A stretch of 64,000 bases of DNA, from the NCBI RefSeq assembly GCF_000359745.1, contig NZ_AQHN01000011.1:228390-292389 (forward strand). Direction: 5' to 3'. The translations under genes and the position numbers were made by a program. Below are positions 9,078 to 18,200 of the stretch, in pieces. The notes beneath the pieces were generated by a model that made no database searches, was not told where the DNA came from, and saw only the letters and a list, made by a program, of their open reading frames with translations. Every line of letters starts with the position of its first letter. Within the stretch, counting starts at the first letter, position 1. Source of the DNA: Rhizobium freirei PRF 81 (GTDB lineage Bacteria > Pseudomonadota > Alphaproteobacteria > Rhizobiales > Rhizobiaceae).

Positions 9078-10772
9078 ATGGCTGGATCCAAGGCACACGA
9101 CGATCACTCGCACGCTCTTCAAGACGCGCATGCGCATGACGATCATCACGCCCACAAGCAATCTTTCGTCGATCGCTGGCTGTTTTCGACGAATCACAAG
9201 GATATCGGTACGCTCTATCTGATCTTCGCGATCTTTGCAGGTGTGATCGGCTTCCTCCTGTCCGTCGCCATCCGCATGGAATTGCAGGAGCCCGGCATTC
9301 AGATCTTCAGCGGTCTGGCGTCGATGGTTTATGGCTATTCGGGCGATGCTGCCATCGATGGCGGCAAGCAGATGTACAACGTCTTCGTCACCGCCCACGC
9401 GCTCATCATGATCTTCTTCATGGTCATGCCGGCGATGATCGGCGGCTTCGCCAACTGGATGGTGCCGATCATGATCGGCGCGCCGGACATGGCCTTCCCG
9501 CGCCTCAACAACATCTCCTTCTGGCTGCTCGTTCCCGCCTTCCTGCTGCTCATCCTGTCGATGTTCGTCGAAGGCCCGGCAGGTGCTTACGGCGCGGGCG
9601 GTGGCTGGACGATGTACGTGCCCTTGTCTGGAACCGTCGGCCATCCTGGCCCGGCGATCGATCTGGTCATCTTCGCGCTGCATATCGCCGGTGCATCCTC
9701 GATCCTCGGTGCGATCAACTTCATCACCACGATCCTGAATATGCGCGCTCCGGGCATGACGCTGCACAAGATGCCGCTGTTTGCCTGGTCGGTTCTGATC
9801 ACCGCATTCCTGCTGCTGCTGTCGCTGCCGGTTCTGGCAGGCGCCATCACCATGATTCTGACGGACCGCAACTTCGGCACGACCTTCTTCGCGCCGGAAG
9901 GCGGCGGTGATCCGCTGCTCTACCAGCACCTCTTCTGGTTCTTCGGCCATCCGGAAGTCTACATCCTGATCCTGCCCGGCTTCGGCATGATCAGCCACAT
10001 CATCTCGACCTTCTCGCGCAAGCCGATCTTCGGCTACCTCGGCATGGCCTACGCCATGGTCGCGATCGGCGCCGTCGGCTTCGTCGTCTGGGCTCACCAC
10101 ATGTACGTGACCGGCCTTTCGCTTGACACGCAGCGCTACTTCGTCTTCGCGACGATGGTCATCGCTGTCCCGACGGGTGTGAAAATCTTTTCATGGATCG
10201 CGACGATGTGGGGCGGCTCCATCGAGTTCCGCACGCCGATGATCTGGGCGCTCGGCTTCATCTTCCTGTTCACGCTCGGTGGCGTCACCGGCGTTCAGCT
10301 CGCCAATGCCGGCCTCGACCGTGAATTGCATGCGACCTATTTCGTGGTGGCACACTTCCACTACGTTCTGTCGCTCGGCGCCGTCTTCGCGATCTTCGCC
10401 GCCTGGTACTACTGGTTCCCGAAGATGACCGGCTACATGTACAATGAGCGGATCGGCAACTGGCACTTCTGGATCACCTTTATCGGTGTGAACATGGTGT
10501 TCTTCCCCCAGCACTTCCTGGGTCGCGCGGGCATGCCACGCCGCTACATCGACTATCCGGATGCCTATGCTGGATGGAACTACGTGTCCTCCATCGGCTC
10601 CTATGTCGCAGCCGTTGGCCTTTGCTTCTTCTTCTGGGGCGTTATAGATGCCTTCGCAAAGAAGCGCGTTGCCGGCAACAATCCCTGGGGCGAGGGCGCA
10701 ACCACGCTCGAATGGCAGCTTTCGTCGCCGCCGCCGCACCACCAGTGGGAAGAGCTGCCGCGCATCAAGTAG
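9078..10772 (+). CDS. coxA: Cytochrome c oxidase subunit I (aa3 type)
   Basis: The 564-residue catalytic subunit carries haem a, haem a3 and CuB and couples oxygen reduction to proton pumping across the inner membrane. About twelve membrane helices are evident. The [13 protein letters not shown] segment holds a CuB His and the cross-linked Tyr, HHMYVTG the two further CuB His residues, and HFHYVLS the haem ligands. The N-terminus is unusually His-rich (about ten His within residues 7-32). It follows coxB by 15 bases with AGAGGGGGTAGG as ribosome site. Confidence 0.97.
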   Translation: MAGSKAHDDHSHALQDAHAHDDHHAHKQSFVDRWLFSTNHKDIGTLYLIFAIFAGVIGFLLSVAIRMELQEPGIQIFSGLASMVYGYSGDAAIDGGKQMYNVFVTAHALIMIFFMVMPAMIGGFANWMVPIMIGAPDMAFPRLNNISFWLLVPAFLLLILSMFVEGPAGAYGAGGGWTMYVPLSGTVGHPGPAIDLVIFALHIAGASSILGAINFITTILNMRAPGMTLHKMPLFAWSVLITAFLLLLSLPVLAGAITMILTDRNFGTTFFAPEGGGDPLLYQHLFWFFGHPEVYILILPGFGMISHIISTFSRKPIFGYLGMAYAMVAIGAVGFVVWAHHMYVTGLSLDTQRYFVFATMVIAVPTGVKIFSWIATMWGGSIEFRTPMIWALGFIFLFTLGGVTGVQLANAGLDRELHATYFVVAHFHYVLSLGAVFAIFAAWYYWFPKMTGYMYNERIGNWHFWITFIGVNMVFFPQHFLGRAGMPRRYIDYPDAYAGWNYVSSIGSYVAAVGLCFFFWGVIDAFAKKRVAGNNPWGEGATTLEWQLSSPPPHHQWEELPRIK

Positions 10773-10780
10773 CCTGTTTC

Positions 10781-10805
10781 CGGACGCCGTGATAAACGGC
10801 GTCCG
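10781..10805 (+). other. Perfect hairpin between coxA and ctaB
   Basis: CGGACGCCGT and ACGGCGTCCG pair over a 5-base loop, a 10-bp perfect stem nine bases after the coxA stop codon. No T-tract follows, so it is more likely an mRNA stability or processing element than a strong terminator. It could reduce transcription into ctaB and the downstream assembly genes. Confidence 0.6.
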
Positions 10806-10830
10806 TCTCAACTGAGTAATTGGAAAAAGA

Positions 10831-11790
10831 ATGACGGTCATCGACAATCACGAAGCACTTGCAAAACAAGCCGAAAGCGGCCTGTCGGAGGCAAGTGCGC
10901 GCGATTATTTCGAGCTTTTGAAGCCGCGCGTGATGTCGCTGGTCGTCTTCACTGCTTTTACCGGCCTCGTGCTGGCTCCCGGCCATATCAATCCGGTTCT
11001 CGGCTTCATCGCCATCCTCTGTATTGCTGTCGGCGCCGGCGCATCCGGCGCATTGAACATGTGGTATGACGCCGATATCGATGCGGTCATGAGCCGTACC
11101 GCGCGCCGGCCGATCCCGTCTGGCCGCATCACCCCGTCCGAAGCTCTGGCGTTCGGCCTGGTGCTGTCGGGCTTCTCGGTGACGATCCTCGGCCTTGCCG
11201 TCAATTGGCTGTCTGCCGGCATTCTCGCCTTCACCATTTTCTTCTATGCCGTCATCTACACGATGTGGCTGAAGCGCTCGACGCCGCAGAACATCGTCAT
11301 CGGCGGTGCCGCCGGCGCTTTCCCGCCCGTCATCGGCTGGGCCTGCGTGACGGGCAGCGTCACGGTCGAGAGCATCGTTCTCTTCCTGATCATTTTCCTA
11401 TGGACGCCTGCGCATTTCTGGGCGCTGGCCCTGTTCAAGATGGGCGACTACGAGGCCGTCGGCGTGCCGATGCTGCCGAACGTCGCCGGCATTCCGTCGA
11501 CGAAGAACCAGATCGTCGTCTATGCCGTTCTGACCGCCGTCATCGGCGTCGTGCCCGCCTTCATGGGCTTTGCGAGCCTCGGTTACGGCATCGTCGCCGC
11601 TATTCTTGGCGTGACCTTCATACACTGTTCGATCGCCGTCTGGCGCATGGCCGATGGCGACGTAAAGATGGTGCCGGCAAAGAAGCTCTTCGGCTTTTCC
11701 ATCTTCTATCTCTTTGCGATCTTTTCCGCGCTGCTGATCGACCGGCTCGCCGTTGTGCTGATGTCGGGCGGCGCAGGAGGCTGGCTATGA
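10831..11790 (+). CDS. ctaB: Protohaem IX farnesyltransferase (haem O synthase)
   Basis: CtaB attaches a farnesyl group to haem b to make haem O, the precursor of the haem a used by subunit I. The 319-residue polytopic membrane protein belongs to the UbiA prenyltransferase family. The first Asp-rich motif is [19 protein letters not shown] near residues 72-90, and [13 protein letters not shown] carries the second conserved Asp region. The start has GGAAAAAG upstream. Its stop codon overlaps the next start as ATGA. Confidence 0.96.
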   Translation: MTVIDNHEALAKQAESGLSEASARDYFELLKPRVMSLVVFTAFTGLVLAPGHINPVLGFIAILCIAVGAGASGALNMWYDADIDAVMSRTARRPIPSGRITPSEALAFGLVLSGFSVTILGLAVNWLSAGILAFTIFFYAVIYTMWLKRSTPQNIVIGGAAGAFPPVIGWACVTGSVTVESIVLFLIIFLWTPAHFWALALFKMGDYEAVGVPMLPNVAGIPSTKNQIVVYAVLTAVIGVVPAFMGFASLGYGIVAAILGVTFIHCSIAVWRMADGDVKMVPAKKLFGFSIFYLFAIFSALLIDRLAVVLMSGGAGGWL

Positions 11791-11927
11791 TCGAGCTTGT
11801 CAAGCTGACGGAAGCGCAGAAGAAATCGCGGCGCGGGCGCAACATAGCGCTCGGCCTGGTATTGGCCGGCCTGGTGATCCTGTTCTACGCGATCACCATC
11901 ATCAAGGTCGGTTCCGGACACGTTTGA
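11787..11927 (+). CDS. Small single-helix membrane protein of the cox operon (CoxF-like)
   Basis: A 46-residue protein with a basic, cytoplasmic N-terminus ([11 protein letters not shown]) and one hydrophobic helix at about residues 20-40. Its ATG overlaps the ctaB stop codon (ATGA), so translation is probably coupled. Short proteins in this position, between ctaB and ctaG, are usual in rhizobial oxidase operons and are sometimes named CoxF. A role in oxidase assembly is inferred from position only. Confidence 0.8.
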   Translation: MIELVKLTEAQKKSRRGRNIALGLVLAGLVILFYAITIIKVGSGHV

Positions 11928-11936
11928 GGAGGCGTG

Positions 11937-12548
11937 ATGGAGGGGGAGGCAACGAAGAAGGCAGGAGCCGGCAGCCGGAACAACGGGCTGGTCGTTGCCA
12001 TGTGCCTCAGCTTCGTTATCGGCATGAGCGCCATGTGCGCGGCAGCAGTGCCGCTCTATCGCCTCTTCTGCCAGGTGACGGGCTATAACGGCACGACGCA
12101 GCGCGTCGAGCAGGTGTCCAACCTCATTCTCGACCGGCGGATCCAGGTTTCCTTCGACGCCAATGTCGCGCCCGGTTTGCCATGGGGTTTCAAGCCGCTG
12201 CAGAAATCGGTAAACCCGAGGATCGGCGAGACGATCGAGGTCAAGTTCCAGATCGAGAACAAGTCCGACAAGACGGAGCGCGGTCAGGCGATCTTCAATG
12301 TCTCGCCGCTCGAAGCCGGTGTCTATTTCAACAAGGTCCAGTGCTTCTGCTTCAATGAGACGAATCTCGCGCCGGGGGAAAAGCGTGACATGTCGGTGGT
12401 TTTCTACGTCGATCCTGAGATCGCCAAGGCAGTGGAGACCAAGACGATCAACGCGCTGACACTGTCATACACCTACTACCCACGGGAAGGCGCAAAGCCC
12501 GTGGCATCCAACGACGGCGCAGTGCGGCCGGCGGAAAAAAAGCTTTGA
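11937..12548 (+). CDS. ctaG: Cytochrome c oxidase assembly protein CtaG/Cox11
   Basis: CtaG delivers copper to the CuB site of subunit I. The 203-residue protein has one N-terminal membrane helix (about residues 17-40) and a periplasmic Ig-like domain. The copper-binding CFCF motif is present in [10 protein letters not shown], and the Cys in [13 protein letters not shown] at the end of the helix is also conserved in Cox11. GAGGAGGC precedes the ATG at 11937. A GTG one codon earlier is possible but less likely. Confidence 0.95.
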   Translation: MEGEATKKAGAGSRNNGLVVAMCLSFVIGMSAMCAAAVPLYRLFCQVTGYNGTTQRVEQVSNLILDRRIQVSFDANVAPGLPWGFKPLQKSVNPRIGETIEVKFQIENKSDKTERGQAIFNVSPLEAGVYFNKVQCFCFNETNLAPGEKRDMSVVFYVDPEIAKAVETKTINALTLSYTYYPREGAKPVASNDGAVRPAEKKL

Positions 12549-12611
12549 TGGAGAGTGCTTTTCGGTTTGACCGGAAGCAATATGGGAAAAAGTTATTCGG
12601 GGATTGCTGAT

Positions 12612-13490
12612 ATGGCCGAAGCGCATCAGAAAAAACACGACTATCACATTATCGATCCCAGCCCATGGCCGATCGTCGCGGCCCTCGGTGCCTTCGTGAT
12701 CACGTTTGGCGGCGTCGGCTTCATGCGCTACCTGAATGGCGGTGCGCTGCACCTGTTCGGCCTCAATTTCGCGCAGCCCTGGCTGTTCTTCATCGGCCTG
12801 GCCTTGATCCTCTACGTCATGTACGGCTGGTGGGCCGATACGATCAAGGAAGCGCATGAGGGCGCGCATACCCGCGTCGTATCCCTGCATCTGCGCTACG
12901 GCATGATCATGTTCATCGCCTCAGAGGTGATGTTCTTCGTTGCCTGGTTCTGGGCCTATTTCGATGTCAGCCTGTTCCCGAGCGAGGCGATCCAGGCATC
13001 GCGCACGGCTTTCCTTGGCGGCCAGTTCCCGCCGAAGGGTCTTGAGGTGCTCGATCCCTGGCACCTGCCGATCTACAACACCATCATCCTGCTGCTGTCG
13101 GGCACGACGGTCACCTGGGCACACCACGCGCTGCTGCACGGCGACCGCAAGGGGCTGGTCCAGGGCCTCACGCTCACCGTGCTGCTTGGCGCGCTGTTCT
13201 CCTGCGTGCAAGCTTACGAATATGCGCACGCTCCCTTCGCGTTCAAGAACTCGATCTATGGCGCGACCTTCTTCATGGCGACCGGTTTCCATGGCTTCCA
13301 CGTCTTGATCGGGACGATCTTCCTGCTGGTCTGCCTCGTGCGCGCTATCAGGGGCGATTTCACCCCGAAGCAGCATTTCGGCTTCGAGGCAGCCGCCTGG
13401 TACTGGCACTTCGTCGACGTCGTCTGGCTGTTCCTGTTCTTCTGCATCTACATCTGGGGCAGCTGGGGCGCACCGGTCGCAGCTGGCTGA
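12612..13490 (+). CDS. coxC: Cytochrome c oxidase subunit III
   Basis: Subunit III is a non-catalytic polytopic subunit that stabilises the proton-pumping core. The 292-residue length and seven predicted helices fit the family. Diagnostic segments include SEVMFFVAWFWAYF, with the conserved Glu, and FEAAAWYWHFVDVVWLFLF near the C-terminus. I start at MAEAHQKKHDYHIIDPSPWP, the conserved N-terminus; a longer frame opens at 12555. A strong terminator follows the gene. Confidence 0.96.
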   Translation: MAEAHQKKHDYHIIDPSPWPIVAALGAFVITFGGVGFMRYLNGGALHLFGLNFAQPWLFFIGLALILYVMYGWWADTIKEAHEGAHTRVVSLHLRYGMIMFIASEVMFFVAWFWAYFDVSLFPSEAIQASRTAFLGGQFPPKGLEVLDPWHLPIYNTIILLLSGTTVTWAHHALLHGDRKGLVQGLTLTVLLGALFSCVQAYEYAHAPFAFKNSIYGATFFMATGFHGFHVLIGTIFLLVCLVRAIRGDFTPKQHFGFEAAAWYWHFVDVVWLFLFFCIYIWGSWGAPVAAG

Positions 13491-13513
13491 TCGGCCTCGA
13501 TCGTTTGAGAATA

Positions 13514-13545
13514 GAAGGCGGGCGCCCGGCGTCCGCCTTTTTTTC
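13514..13545 (+). terminator. Rho-independent terminator after coxC
   Basis: AGGCGGGCGCC pairs with GGCGTCCGCCT (one G-T pair) and is followed by seven T residues. It closes the coxB-coxC transcription unit 24 bases after the coxC stop codon. Confidence 0.88.
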
Positions 13546-13551
13546 TTTGCA

Positions 13552-14205
13552 TTAGCAACCGCCGGCTGCCAGCTGCTCGAATGCCGAAGGACGTGGAATA
13601 CCACGCTCAAGCGCCTGCTTGATCTCTTCTGCGCATGCCTGCGGGCTTTTCATTGAAGTATCGACCTCCAGATCGTAGATGCCTGGCCGGTGGACATGCT
13701 CCTGCCAGGCGATAACTGGCGCTGGGATGGGCGCGCCGGCTTCAACGGCAACATAAACGCCCCGCCTTTCCGGCCCCTCCGCAAGCCGGCGCTGCATCAC
13801 CACGTCGAGCGGACAGCGCACCCCAACGAAGAAGGCTGGCAATCCTGCCAATTGTCTTGCGCAATCGGCCAGAATGCCAAGGGGGCGCGAATAGGCGTCG
13901 TGATGTCCGAACTCGGCAACGATATTGAAGCCGAGACGGCTATGGGCAGCGATCGAATCGTAGAGTGCGGCATAAAAGCGCGGAACCAACGGCTCCAGAT
14001 CAGGCCGCTCGCCGCCGGGACGCAGGCCGATGCCCGGGCGATAGCGCGCCGGCGTGACATGCCGTACATAGGCGTCGGCGCCGAGATTGACCCACACACC
14101 GTCAAATCCGGCCTGGACGGCTTCGACAATGCTCGATTTGCCGGATCGCGGCGCACCGTTCAGGATGATGATCTGGCCAGCGGTCTCGCCCTCGCCATGT
14201 TCCAT
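13552..14205 (-). CDS. Chloramphenicol phosphotransferase-like P-loop kinase
   Basis: A 217-residue P-loop protein. The Walker A motif GAPRSGKSS lies near residues 16-24, in the setting IIILNG that is typical of the chloramphenicol phosphotransferase (CPT) family. VGVRCPLDVVMQRRLAEGPERRGV resembles the CPT lid and substrate region. Members phosphorylate small hydroxylated molecules; the true substrate is unknown and resistance should not be assumed. The ATG at 14205 is used because the P-loop starts 15 residues later. It lies antisense between coxC and the DUF983 gene, which is unusual for this conserved cluster. Confidence 0.75.
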   Translation of the reverse strand: MEHGEGETAGQIIILNGAPRSGKSSIVEAVQAGFDGVWVNLGADAYVRHVTPARYRPGIGLRPGGERPDLEPLVPRFYAALYDSIAAHSRLGFNIVAEFGHHDAYSRPLGILADCARQLAGLPAFFVGVRCPLDVVMQRRLAEGPERRGVYVAVEAGAPIPAPVIAWQEHVHRPGIYDLEVDTSMKSPQACAEEIKQALERGIPRPSAFEQLAAGGC

Positions 14206-14352
14206 GAGACAGGTCCTCTTTGCTGATATCTGGGTCCGAGCAACGATAACCGAGCTTTTCGATTGGACGAATGGACGCATCGCGGCTACTGATTATGACA
14301 GGGGCGGGATCACGATGCTTGCCCACAATTGCAGACTGATCGAGATCGAACT

Positions 14353-14772
14353 TTGAGCTCAGAGCAAGACAAAAACTCCACCGGGGCGCCACATAGTGAT
14401 GGCGCTCTCTATGCGCCCGTCGATCCGTTCAAGGTCGGCATCCAGGGATGCTGTCCGCGCTGCGGCCATGGCAAGCTTTTCAGCGGGCTCTTGTCGATCA
14501 AGCCGCGCTGTTCCGCCTGCAATCTCGACTATGCCTTCGCCGATGCGGGCGATGGCCCGGCAGTCTTCGTCATCCTGATCGTCGGCTTCATCGTTATCGG
14601 CCTGGTCCTCTGGATGCAGGTCAATTACGCGCCGCCGATCTGGGTCTACATAGTGCTGTTTGCGCCACTGACCATCATTCTGTCGCTGCTTTCCCTGCGC
14701 TGGTGCAAGGGCATTCTCATCGCTCTGCAATATCGCAACAATGCCGCCGAAGGGCGCATCAGCGGTGACTGA
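14353..14772 (+). CDS. DUF983 family zinc-ribbon membrane protein
   Basis: About 139 residues. An N-terminal zinc ribbon (CPRCGHGKLF followed by CSACNLDY) precedes two membrane helices. DUF983 proteins are regularly encoded between coxC and surf1 in alphaproteobacteria, so a role near oxidase assembly is inferred; no biochemical function is known to me. The start is uncertain: TTG at 14353 gives a normal length, and TTG at 14329 is an alternative. Its end overlaps the surf1 gene. Confidence 0.8.
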   Translation: MSSEQDKNSTGAPHSDGALYAPVDPFKVGIQGCCPRCGHGKLFSGLLSIKPRCSACNLDYAFADAGDGPAVFVILIVGFIVIGLVLWMQVNYAPPIWVYIVLFAPLTIILSLLSLRWCKGILIALQYRNNAAEGRISGD

Positions 14773-15526
14773 GATCGCCGTGCCTGCTCGCCGCGCCAAT
14801 CCTTTGTGGCAGATCGGCAAGGCTTTGATCCTGCTCGCCGCCCTTGTCATCCTCCTAGGGCTTGGCACTTGGCAGGTCGAGCGGCTGCAATGGAAGGAAG
14901 GCCTGCTGGCCGACATTGCCGCGCGCAAGGATGCACCGGCTGTGGCCTTGTCAGCCATTGAGGCGATGGCTGCGTCAGGCGGCGATATCGAATATCGCGT
15001 CATCACCACGCGCGGCCGCTATCTCAACAACAAGGAACGCCATTTCCTCGCCACCTATGGCGACGAGCCCGGCTTTTACATCTATACGCCCTTGCAGCTC
15101 GACGACGGTCGCTACCTCTTCGTCAACAGGGGCTTTGTCCCTTCTGCGGCCAAGGAGCCGGAGATGCGCAAGCAGGGAGAATTGACCGGCGAACAGAGCC
15201 TTACGGGCCTTGTGCGCGCCAGGCTCACAAGTCGGCCCGACGGCATGCCGGACAACGATCTCGTCAAGAACTTTTTCTTCTGGAGGGATCTGGACGCCAT
15301 GGCATCCAGCGTCGGGCTGCCGAAGGACAAGGTGCTGCCTTTCTTTATCGATGCCGACAAGACGCCCAACCCGGCAGGCCTGCCAGTGGGTGGCGTCACC
15401 ATCATCGATCTGCCCAACAATCACCTGCAATATGCGGTGACCTGGTATGGGCTGGCAGTGGCACTGGTCGCAATCGTCGCCATTTCATGGTGGCGCAAAC
15501 ATCATCCGGATGCCCCCGCACAATAG
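14765..15526 (+). CDS. SURF1 family cytochrome oxidase biogenesis protein
   Basis: A 253-residue SURF1-like protein. It has two membrane helices, one near the N-terminus (ILLAALVILLGLGTWQVERLQWK, with the conserved GxWQxxR) and one near the C-terminus (WYGLAVALVAIVAISWW), flanking a periplasmic domain with the conserved NRGFVP. SURF1 proteins assist haem a insertion into subunit I. GTG at 14765 is chosen for the AAGGGCG upstream; ATG at 14741 is an alternative. Either way it overlaps the DUF983 gene. Confidence 0.9.
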   Translation: MTEIAVPARRANPLWQIGKALILLAALVILLGLGTWQVERLQWKEGLLADIAARKDAPAVALSAIEAMAASGGDIEYRVITTRGRYLNNKERHFLATYGDEPGFYIYTPLQLDDGRYLFVNRGFVPSAAKEPEMRKQGELTGEQSLTGLVRARLTSRPDGMPDNDLVKNFFFWRDLDAMASSVGLPKDKVLPFFIDADKTPNPAGLPVGGVTIIDLPNNHLQYAVTWYGLAVALVAIVAISWWRKHHPDAPAQ

Positions 15527-15571
15527 GGACATGCAATAGAATAGCTTCATTTTGATGGAATATTCGGCTAG

Positions 15572-15618
15572 AGCATGGTCCCAAAAAGTGCGCAGTGGTT
15601 CTTGGATAAGATCATGCG
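15572..15618. repeat. Rhizobial palindromic intergenic repeat
   Basis: The segment starts with AGCATGGTCCC and ends with GATAAGATCATGC. It matches my memory of a widespread Rhizobium/Sinorhizobium short palindromic element with outer arms of the form GCATGATC...GATCATGC. The outer arms are still complementary here; the centre is degenerate. It sits between surf1 and ispH. Confidence 0.6.
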
Positions 15619-15688
15619 GACTAAATGGAGCAGGCGGCAAGGCGCACCTGTCCATGCTCAAGCCACCATTGCGGATTTCGGAAGAGAG

Positions 15689-16696
15689 ATGAACATAGCC
15701 GTTTCCAAACCTGACCTGACCATCCGGCTTTGCGGGCCGCGCGGCTTCTGCGCCGGCGTCGACCGCGCCATCCAGATCGTCGTGCTCGCGCTGAAGGCCT
15801 ATGGCGCGCCTGTTTATGTCCGTCACGAGATCGTGCACAATCGCTATGTCGTCGAAGGTCTGGAGGCCAAAGGCGCCATCTTCGTCGAGGAGCTGGACGA
15901 AATCCCGGCCGAACACCGCGCCCAGCCCGTCGTCTTCTCCGCCCATGGCGTGCCGAAATCCGTGCCGGCCGATGCCGACGCGCGCAATCTTTTCTATCTC
16001 GATGCGACGTGCCCGCTGGTCTCCAAGGTCCACAAGCAGGCCATGCGCCACAATCGCCTTGGCCGCCACGTCGTCCTGATCGGCCATGCCGGGCATCCGG
16101 AAGTGATCGGCACCATGGGCCAGCTTCCTGAAGGTGCGGTGTCGCTGATCGAAACGGTCGAGGACGCCGATGCCTACGAGCCTGCCGATCCCGATAATCT
16201 CGGCTTCGTCACGCAGACGACGCTGTCGGTCGACGATACCGCCGGCGTGATTGCGAGGCTGCAGGAGCGCTTCCCCAATCTCACGGCACCGGCCGCCGAT
16301 TCGATCTGCTATGCCACCACCAACCGCCAGGAAGTGGTGAAGGAGGCGGCTCCGGGCTGCGATCTCTTCATCGTCGTCGGCGCGCCGAATTCCTCGAATT
16401 CCAAGCGCCTCGTCGAAGTGGCGCTGCGGGCAGGGGCGAAGAAATCCGTGCTCGTCCAGCGCGCGTCGGAGATCGACTGGGACAATATCGGCGATATCAA
16501 AACCGTCGGCCTCTCGGCTGGTGCATCTGCGCCAGAAGTCATCGTCAACGAGATCATCGAAGCGTTCCGCGCCCGCTATGATGCCGTCGTGGAGCTTGCC
16601 GAGACCGTCAAGGAAACCGAGAATTTCCTCGTCAATCGCGAGCTGCGCAGCATCGAGCTGACGACCGCTGACATGGCTTTCGTCAACGGCGAATGA
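15689..16696 (+). CDS. ispH: 4-hydroxy-3-methylbut-2-enyl diphosphate reductase
   Basis: IspH (LytB) is the iron-sulfur enzyme that makes IPP and DMAPP in the last step of the MEP isoprenoid pathway. The 335-residue protein has the three cluster cysteines in [11 protein letters not shown] (Cys21), [11 protein letters not shown] and [11 protein letters not shown]. The active-site His and Glu residues appear in HEIVHN, SAHGVP and [27 protein letters not shown] is taken as the start because GAAGAGAG precedes it. The 38 upstream codons run through the palindromic repeat and are not coding. Confidence 0.96.
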   Translation: MNIAVSKPDLTIRLCGPRGFCAGVDRAIQIVVLALKAYGAPVYVRHEIVHNRYVVEGLEAKGAIFVEELDEIPAEHRAQPVVFSAHGVPKSVPADADARNLFYLDATCPLVSKVHKQAMRHNRLGRHVVLIGHAGHPEVIGTMGQLPEGAVSLIETVEDADAYEPADPDNLGFVTQTTLSVDDTAGVIARLQERFPNLTAPAADSICYATTNRQEVVKEAAPGCDLFIVVGAPNSSNSKRLVEVALRAGAKKSVLVQRASEIDWDNIGDIKTVGLSAGASAPEVIVNEIIEAFRARYDAVVELAETVKETENFLVNRELRSIELTTADMAFVNGE

Positions 16697-16730
16697 CCGA
16701 TCCCTAAGTGCCCAAGCGCAGGATTATTTC

Positions 16731-17696
16731 GTGGCTGTTTATACCGATATTACTGAAGACGATTTGAAGTGGTTCCTGACGGAATACGAGGTCGGCGAAT
16801 TGCTTTCCTACAAGGGCATTGCCGAGGGCGTCGAGAATTCGAACTTCCTGCTGCACACGACGCGCGATCCGCTCATCCTGACGCTTTATGAGAAGCGCGT
16901 CGACAAGGGCGATCTGCCGTTCTTCCTGGGGCTGATGCAGCACCTGGCAAGCCGCGGCCTGTCCTGTCCGCTGCCTTTGCCGCGCCGTGACGGCGAATTG
17001 CTCGGCCATCTCTCCGGCCGCCCTGCCGCCCTGATCTCCTTCCTCGAGGGCATGTGGCTTCGCAAGCCCGAGGCGCATCATTGCCGCGAGGTCGGCAAGG
17101 CGCTCGCCGCCATGCACATCGCCGGCGAAGGCTTCGCCATCCGCCGCCCGAACGCACTGTCGCTCGAGGGCTGGCAGGGTCTCTGGGAGAAGTCCGAGGC
17201 CCGTGCCGATGAAGTCGAAGCCGGCTTGCAGGACGAGATCCGCGGCGAGCTCGATTTCCTCGCGCGCCATTGGCCGAAGAACTTGCCCGAAGGCGTCATC
17301 CATGCCGATCTTTTCCCGGACAATGTCTTCTTCCTCGGCGACAAGCTGTCGGGCCTGATCGATTTCTATTTCGCCTGCAACGATCAGCTCGCCTACGACG
17401 TCTCGATCTGCCTCAACGCCTGGTGCTTCGAGAAGGATCACGCCTATAACATCACCAAGGGCAAGGCGCTGCTCGAAGGCTATCAGAGCGTACGGCCGCT
17501 GAATCCGGCCGAAATCGCCGCCTTGCCGATGCTGGCGCGCGGCTCGGCGCTGCGCTTCTTCCTGACGCGGCTCTACGACTGGCTGACGACGCCGGCCGGC
17601 GCGATGGTTACCAAGAAGGACCCGATCGAATATCTGCGCAAGCTGCGCTTCCACCGCCAGATCGCTTCATCAGCCGAATACGGGCTGCAGGCATGA
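16731..17696 (+). CDS. thrB: Homoserine kinase (choline kinase-fold type)
   Basis: ThrB phosphorylates homoserine on the way to threonine. This 321-residue version belongs to the aminoglycoside/choline phosphotransferase fold typical of alphaproteobacteria rather than the GHMP kinase type. Key motifs are the N-terminal [11 protein letters not shown] nucleotide loop, [13 protein letters not shown] (catalytic HxDxxxxN) and LIDFYFAC (magnesium-binding D). GTG at 16731 is the only plausible start. Its stop overlaps the rnhA start as ATGA. thrC, the next enzyme, is also in the window at 32-33 kb. Confidence 0.93.
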   Translation: MAVYTDITEDDLKWFLTEYEVGELLSYKGIAEGVENSNFLLHTTRDPLILTLYEKRVDKGDLPFFLGLMQHLASRGLSCPLPLPRRDGELLGHLSGRPAALISFLEGMWLRKPEAHHCREVGKALAAMHIAGEGFAIRRPNALSLEGWQGLWEKSEARADEVEAGLQDEIRGELDFLARHWPKNLPEGVIHADLFPDNVFFLGDKLSGLIDFYFACNDQLAYDVSICLNAWCFEKDHAYNITKGKALLEGYQSVRPLNPAEIAALPMLARGSALRFFLTRLYDWLTTPAGAMVTKKDPIEYLRKLRFHRQIASSAEYGLQA

Positions 17697-18133
17697 AGCA
17701 CGTCGATATTTTTACCGACGGCGCCTGCTCCGGCAATCCCGGCCCCGGCGGCTGGGGCGCCGTGCTTCGCTATGGCGAGGCGGAAAAGGAACTCTCCGGC
17801 GGCGAGGCTGAGACGACCAACAACCGCATGGAACTGATGGCGGCGATCTCGGCGCTGTCAGCGCTGAAGAGCCCTTGCGAGGTCGATCTCTACACCGACA
17901 GCGTCTACGTCAAGGACGGCATCACCAAATGGATCTTCGGCTGGAAGAGGAACGGCTGGAAGACATCGGACAAGAAGCCGGTGAAGAATGCCGAGCTGTG
18001 GCAGGCGCTGGACGAGGCCTATAACAGGCACAAGGTGACGCTGCATTGGGTCAAGGGCCATGCCGGGCATCCCGAAAATGAGCGCGCGGATGAGCTGGCG
18101 CGCAAGGGGATGGAGCCGTTTAAGCGGAAGTAG
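17693..18133 (+). CDS. rnhA: Ribonuclease HI
   Basis: RNase HI cuts the RNA strand of RNA-DNA hybrids during replication and R-loop removal. The 146-residue protein has the four catalytic acids in [33 protein letters not shown] and NERADELAR. It is translationally coupled to thrB by an ATGA overlap, an arrangement common in rhizobia. Confidence 0.97.
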   Translation: MKHVDIFTDGACSGNPGPGGWGAVLRYGEAEKELSGGEAETTNNRMELMAAISALSALKSPCEVDLYTDSVYVKDGITKWIFGWKRNGWKTSDKKPVKNAELWQALDEAYNRHKVTLHWVKGHAGHPENERADELARKGMEPFKRK

Positions 18134-18200
18134 GCGGCGGCGGGCCAATGTTTGGACAGTCGCTTTGCGCCAAAAGCCGCCGTTCCGCCCATGCGGGTGA

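Noticed and set aside
8148..10100. A 650-codon open frame antisense to coxB and coxA
   Set aside because: It mirrors two strongly conserved genes, is rich in Arg/Asp/His as expected of reverse-strand shadows in high-GC DNA, and has no ribosome site or recognisable domain.
13552..14205. Reading the CPT-like gene as a chloramphenicol resistance gene
   Set aside because: Only the P-loop fold and general layout match. Many family members phosphorylate other compounds, so a resistance claim is not supported.
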